From Saccharospirillum sp040881935 (GTDB taxonomy: Bacteria > Pseudomonadota > Gammaproteobacteria > Pseudomonadales > Natronospirillaceae), in NCBI RefSeq assembly GCF_040881935.1, contig NZ_JBBECH010000068.1, forward strand, positions 19,976-83,975: DNA of 64,000 bases, read 5' to 3'. The translations under genes and the position numbers were made by a program. This document shows positions 60,905 through 64,000 of the stretch, one piece after another (positions within the stretch are counted from its first letter, which is position 1; every line of letters starts with the position of its first letter). The notes under the pieces are model-generated. The model saw nothing but the letters and a program-made list of their open reading frames with translations. It had not been told where the DNA came from and did not search any database.

Positions 60905-61615
60905 TTACTGGCCCAGGTGCCCGGTCTTCACCCAGGCCTCGGCACCGTCGGCCAGTTCAATAGTCGACAACGACGTCGCCGGCAACCGTATCCAGGTGCC
61001 GGCACCCCACGGCCGACCAGCATATTCGCAGGCACCGCTGAGCAATAGCAGTTCAATGCCACCGGGGTGGTCTTCGGCGGTCAGTTTCAGGTGATTTCGC
61101 GCGGGCCACCAATGCACCTGTTCGTAGTCGTCAAACAGCACGGTGGGTTCAGTAAGCTGGCTCAGGGAGATCACAGCATGGTCACGATCATTGGGCCGAA
61201 ATTGCTGCAGTTTCACCAGAATTAAACAGCCGGGCTGGCTGTGTGGTTTGTGCTCTGAACCGGGCGGGTTACGCACATAAGTCCCAGCCGGGTAATCCCC
61301 ATTTTCATCCGAAAATACCCCCGCCAACACCAGAAATTCCTCACCCAACGGGTGCTCGTGCCCCGCAAACTGACTGTTCGGCTCATAGGCAACCAGGCTC
61401 GTCGCTCGCGTTGTCTTCTCACCACCGTTGCGCTCCAGCAATATCCGCTGAACACCCGGTGCTGGTGAGGGCACCCACTGAGCTTTCTCGGTATTGATGA
61501 TGGCTGGTTGCGTAAGATCCGCATTAAAAGCGGTATCGGGAAGGGCGTCTGCTTGCTGGTCAGGGTGGGGGCGAGACTCATAGAGCCGCCGCCAGTATGG
61601 GTCTAATGCGTTCAT
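60905..61615 (-). CDS. ChrR-like double-cupin protein
   Basis: The 236-residue protein has two cupin folds. The first has the complete metal set 'HEHPLGEEFLVLAGVFSDEN' and 'GSEHKPHS', as in the C-terminal domain of ChrR anti-sigma factors. The second (about 145-230) is diverged. The N-terminal zinc anti-sigma domain of true ChrR is absent and no sigma factor gene is adjacent. It is thus a stand-alone cupin, possibly a detoxifying or sensing protein. Function unproven. Confidence 0.78.
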   Translation of the reverse strand: MNALDPYWRRLYESRPHPDQQADALPDTAFNADLTQPAIINTEKAQWVPSPAPGVQRILLERNGGEKTTRATSLVAYEPNSQFAGHEHPLGEEFLVLAGVFSDENGDYPAGTYVRNPPGSEHKPHSQPGCLILVKLQQFRPNDRDHAVISLSQLTEPTVLFDDYEQVHWWPARNHLKLTAEDHPGGIELLLLSGACEYAGRPWGAGTWIRLPATSLSTIELADGAEAWVKTGHLGQ

Positions 61616-61716
61616 GGGCCTGCCGGGGGTGATGGTTCGTATACCAATATACTCCCTGAAGCGGCGATTGGATGCTTAAGCGGAATGTGGTTATTAAAAA
61701 CTCGGGCCTAACCGTC

Positions 61717-62712
61717 TTAAAACACAACCACTAAAACCGACGTCAGCCCAAGGCCACCACCCAACAACAGCACAAATAAAACGCCAGCGTGTGCCACTGG
61801 GCGCCAGCCGGCGGTTTTCAGATCTGACCAGCGCGCTTTGATGCCGAGGGCGACCATTGCCAGCGTCAGCGCTAATTGAGCCAGCCATTGCAGGGCGGTA
61901 ATGACGACCGGTGGCAACCAGCCCAGGCTGCCGATGCCTGCGGCGAGCATGAAGCCGAAGACAAACCAGGGGACTGGCAGGCAGGCTTGGGTGTCGTCCG
62001 TGGTCTCATTTCGACGCAAGCGGATGAAAACCTGGGCTAGCACTAGCACAACAGGCGCCAGCATCATGACACGCACCAGCTTGGTGACGACCGCGAATTC
62101 CATGGTCTCCGCACCCATGGATTGACCTGCAGCAACTGCCTGGGCGACTTCGTGAACTGTGCTGCCGATGTAGATGCCGAACCAGGCCGGGTCCAGCCCG
62201 GAGTAGGCGAACAGCAGGGGGTAGGTAAACATGGCCAGGGTGCCGAAGATAACGACCAGCGCCACGGCGAGTGTAACGTCCTGATCACGGCCTTTGATTA
62301 CCGGGTTAGCAGCCATAATGGCGGCGGCACCGCAGACGGCGCTGCCGACTGATGCCAGCGAAGCAAGCTCCGGGCTCATCTTCAGGCAGCGAATGCCAAA
62401 CCAGGCACCGAAGCTCAGCACCACCACAATCATAATGGCGTCGGCCACCAGGGCAGGCCAGCCGACGGCGACGAGTTGGGTAAGGCTGAGGTTAAAGCCG
62501 AACAGAATGATGCCCAGGCGCAGTAGCTTTTGCTGGGCGAAGCCCAGAACGGCTTTGGTCCTGGCGGTCGGTTCGGTCGCGAACGGTGAATTGCCATAAA
62601 GCGCACCGATAAGCACGGCCAACGGCAGGGCACTCAGGCCAATGCCCGCCAGCAGCGGCAGTTGAGACAGCAACAAGGCTGCGCCTGCCAAACCCACCAG
62701 TATCCACACCAT
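61717..62712 (-). CDS. yeiH: YeiH/UPF0324 family putative anion (sulfate) exporter
   Basis: The 331-residue integral membrane protein has about ten helices with the UPF0324 motifs 'LRLGIILFGFNLSLTQL', 'SVGSAVCGAAAIMAANPVIK', 'GIYIGSTVHEVAQAVAAG' and the C-terminal 'GIKARWSDLKTAGWRPV'. The family is annotated as putative sulfate exporters. It is divergent from a LysR gene 90 bases away, the same arrangement as yeiE-yeiH in E. coli. Confidence 0.9.
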   Translation of the reverse strand: MVWILVGLAGAALLLSQLPLLAGIGLSALPLAVLIGALYGNSPFATEPTARTKAVLGFAQQKLLRLGIILFGFNLSLTQLVAVGWPALVADAIMIVVVLSFGAWFGIRCLKMSPELASLASVGSAVCGAAAIMAANPVIKGRDQDVTLAVALVVIFGTLAMFTYPLLFAYSGLDPAWFGIYIGSTVHEVAQAVAAGQSMGAETMEFAVVTKLVRVMMLAPVVLVLAQVFIRLRRNETTDDTQACLPVPWFVFGFMLAAGIGSLGWLPPVVITALQWLAQLALTLAMVALGIKARWSDLKTAGWRPVAHAGVLFVLLLGGGLGLTSVLVVVF

Positions 62713-62802
62713 CGCTCAGCTCCCGTTCAAGTGTGGTTACTGTAGTTTGGTGACTATGATAAGTATAATGGATATAACTTAACTAAAAATTCGGTTTTAC
62801 TT
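62713..62802. promoter_or_regulatory. Divergent control region of yeiH and its LysR regulator
   Basis: This 90-base AT-rich interval contains TATAAT (62764-62769, plus strand) and the imperfect inverted repeat AAGTATAAT-gg-ATATAACTT, of T-N11-A form as expected for a LysR-type site. Both genes probably share it. Exact start sites are not visible. Confidence 0.4.
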
Positions 62803-63666
62803 ATGAATTTTACCCTGCGCCAATTGGCCATCTTCGAAGCAACCGCTCGCCTTGGGCGTCTGACTATGGCGGCCGAAGAGCAGGCAATCAGCCAGTCCGC
62901 CGCGAGCCAGGCAGTAACAGAGCTGGAACGACAGATGGGGCTGGCCCTGTTTGAACGCCGGGGCAGGGAGTTGCTACTGACACCGGCAGGGCGTGATCGT
63001 TTACCCCAGGTCCGGCTGATTCTCGGCGATTGCCAGCGGCTGGCCGAAGGGTCGGGCGATGAACTGGCAGGTCAGCTTCGCATTGCGGTCAGTACCACCA
63101 TCGCCTGCTACGTGATTCCTGGCGTGCTGGCCCTGCTAACGGACCAGTACCCGGGCATTCGCCCGGCCATTGATATTCAAAACACCCGGGGTGTGCTGCA
63201 GCAACTGGAAACCGGACAGGCACAGATCGGCCTTATCGAAGGGCCTGCGGTGCACGACTATCTGCAGATTCGGCGCTGGCAGGAAGATCGTTTAGCGTTG
63301 TTTGTAACTCAGGATCACCCGCTGGCAAAAGAGAGCCAGGTGTCGACCGAGCAACTGGAAACCCTGAATTGGATTGTCCGCGAGCCCGGCTCCGGTACCC
63401 GGGAGGTGTTTGATACCGCCATGCAAGCGGTGGGGTTACAGCCGAAAATACGGTTAACCCTGAGTCGTCAGGAAGCGATTAAACAAGCCGTGCTCAGTGG
63501 GCTGGGGGCAGGGTGTTTGTCACACCTGTCGCTCGATGCTGATGGATCGGGCCGTTTTGTGCCGCTCAACACCGACCTGACATTGGTGCGGTCATTTTCC
63601 TGGGTGTGTTCGCCTGAGGCACTCAAATCTCCACTGGTGCAGGCGTTCATGAAGGCTTTGAATTAG
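62803..63666 (+). CDS. LysR-family regulator (YeiE/CysB-like)
   Basis: The 287-residue protein has an N-terminal winged HTH ('LRQLAIFEATARLGRLTMAA', 'SQSAASQAVTELERQMGLAL') and a periplasmic-binding-like effector domain ('GQLRIAVSTTIACYVIPGVL', 'IGLIEGPAVHDYLQIRRW'). Divergence from yeiH suggests it controls that gene. In enterobacteria YeiE responds to sulfite; whether this one does is unknown. Confidence 0.9.
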   Translation: MNFTLRQLAIFEATARLGRLTMAAEEQAISQSAASQAVTELERQMGLALFERRGRELLLTPAGRDRLPQVRLILGDCQRLAEGSGDELAGQLRIAVSTTIACYVIPGVLALLTDQYPGIRPAIDIQNTRGVLQQLETGQAQIGLIEGPAVHDYLQIRRWQEDRLALFVTQDHPLAKESQVSTEQLETLNWIVREPGSGTREVFDTAMQAVGLQPKIRLTLSRQEAIKQAVLSGLGAGCLSHLSLDADGSGRFVPLNTDLTLVRSFSWVCSPEALKSPLVQAFMKALN

Positions 63667-63713
63667 TGTCCTGAGTCTTAAATTCGTGCTGATTCAACCT
63701 CGAGTTGATTTAA

Positions 63714-63820
63714 GGACTGCCGGGTACGTTTACTGGGGGCCGTTAGACCGCAGGGATGCGGTCTCCGAGCTTACATGGACGTATTTACAGCGTGCCCCCA
63801 GTAAACGTACCCGGTAGTCC
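63714..63820 (+). repeat. Intergenic palindrome, copy H (diverged short form)
   Basis: Arms 63714-63740 and 63794-63820 pair at 26 of 27 positions, and the exception is G.U-compatible on the plus strand. The inner hairpin is GACCGCAGGGATGCGGTC and the core is diverged (GAGCTTACATGGACGTATT), like copy F. It lies between the LysR gene and the convergent gene at the window edge. Confidence 0.82.
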
Positions 63821-63889
63821 GCTTGGCACCGACTTAACAATGGGTACTACGCCAGTTACCCTGAGAATTTCAGACTCAGGGCACCAGCC

Positions 63890-63925
63890 AAAAAAAGCCG
63901 CCAGGCCCACAAAGGCACTGGCGGC
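63890..63925 (-). terminator. Intrinsic terminator of the gene at the right edge
   Basis: On the minus strand GCCGCCAG-N13-CTGGCGGC is followed by T7, located just past the stop codon at 63946. Confidence 0.88.
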
Positions 63926-63945
63926 AAAGCAGCAATAATTCGTAT

Positions 63946-64000
63946 TTAGTTCAGATCACGCTCATAGCTTTCGCTGATCATCGCTTCGGCGGCTTCTGCT
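63946..64000 (-). CDS. C-terminal end of an unidentified protein (partial)
   Basis: The minus strand ends '...EAAEAMISESYERDLN' with TAA at 63948-63946, followed by a strong terminator. The clear stop-terminator arrangement shows this is a real gene, but 17 residues are too few to name it. Confidence 0.6.
   Translation of the reverse strand, partial: AEAAEAMISESYERDLN

Overview
This window looks like the chromosome of a marine or halophilic gammaproteobacterium outside the Enterobacteria, with moderate GC. The best guess is an Oceanospirillales or Saccharospirillaceae-type organism, but the genus is an inference. Supporting features are the pyrE-crc neighbourhood (a Pseudomonas-type arrangement), lptM-lysA-dapF-DUF484, nrdR-ribD-ribBX-ribH-nusB, a tamA-tamB pair, several c-di-GMP proteins, a CIO-type cytochrome bd and a PA4642-like protein. 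No rRNA, tRNA, CRISPR array, prophage or complete insertion sequence was seen. Almost everything is core metabolism.

Layout. 1-735: end of a HolD-like or UDG-fold gene, then rimI. 772-5400 (minus): lptM, lysA, dapF, DUF484, with a GGDEF-EAL gene where xerC usually sits. 5.5-11.5 kb: PagL-like protein, DUF4124 protein, pyrE, crc, comM/yifB. 11.5-17.3 kb: a decayed SDR gene, a FIST-GGDEF-EAL protein, a GIY-YIG protein, a lipoprotein 5'-nucleotidase, a DUF2750 protein. 17.5-22.8 kb: glyA, DMT exporter, sdaA (serine/glycine flux), a lipoprotein and a cytochrome c. 23.2-27.1 kb: nrdR and the riboflavin operon without riboflavin synthase. 27.4-33.4 kb: a repeat lipoprotein, srkA, comF, an XRE regulator and an unknown membrane protein. 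33.5-38.9 kb: a carA leader with attenuator, carAB, greA. 39.0-41.9 kb: an unusual three-gene operon (ketoacyl synthase III-like, heme-oxygenase-like diiron enzyme, unknown). 42.1-46.8 kb: NfeD and SPFH proteins, dgt, radA. 47.3-57.5 kb: tamAB and an asymmetric heterodimeric ABC exporter. 57.6-60.9 kb: a GbsR-type regulator with cydAB behind a likely FNR/ANR promoter. 60.9-63.7 kb: ChrR-like cupin, YeiH-type exporter and its divergent LysR regulator.

Two things stand out. First, nine large intergenic palindromes (about 107-184 bp) belong to one family. Each shares a conserved asymmetric core, while the 26-31 bp outer stems differ strongly from copy to copy yet stay self-complementary within each copy. 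In my hand alignment, all 19 transition-type stem imperfections are G.U-compatible on the same strand of the element, and copies often occur as inverted pairs. This is a BIME/ERIC-like system whose stems appear to be homogenised or selected as single-stranded (RNA or ssDNA) hairpins. Second, the operon at 39-42 kb combines a complete Cys-His-Asn thiolase-fold enzyme with an apparently metal-competent HDO-fold oxidase and an unrecognised histidine-rich protein. That suggests a small undescribed pathway acting on a fatty-acyl or aminoacyl-derived substrate. A 158-bp MITE has inserted between its first two genes and supplies the last base of the first gene's stop codon.
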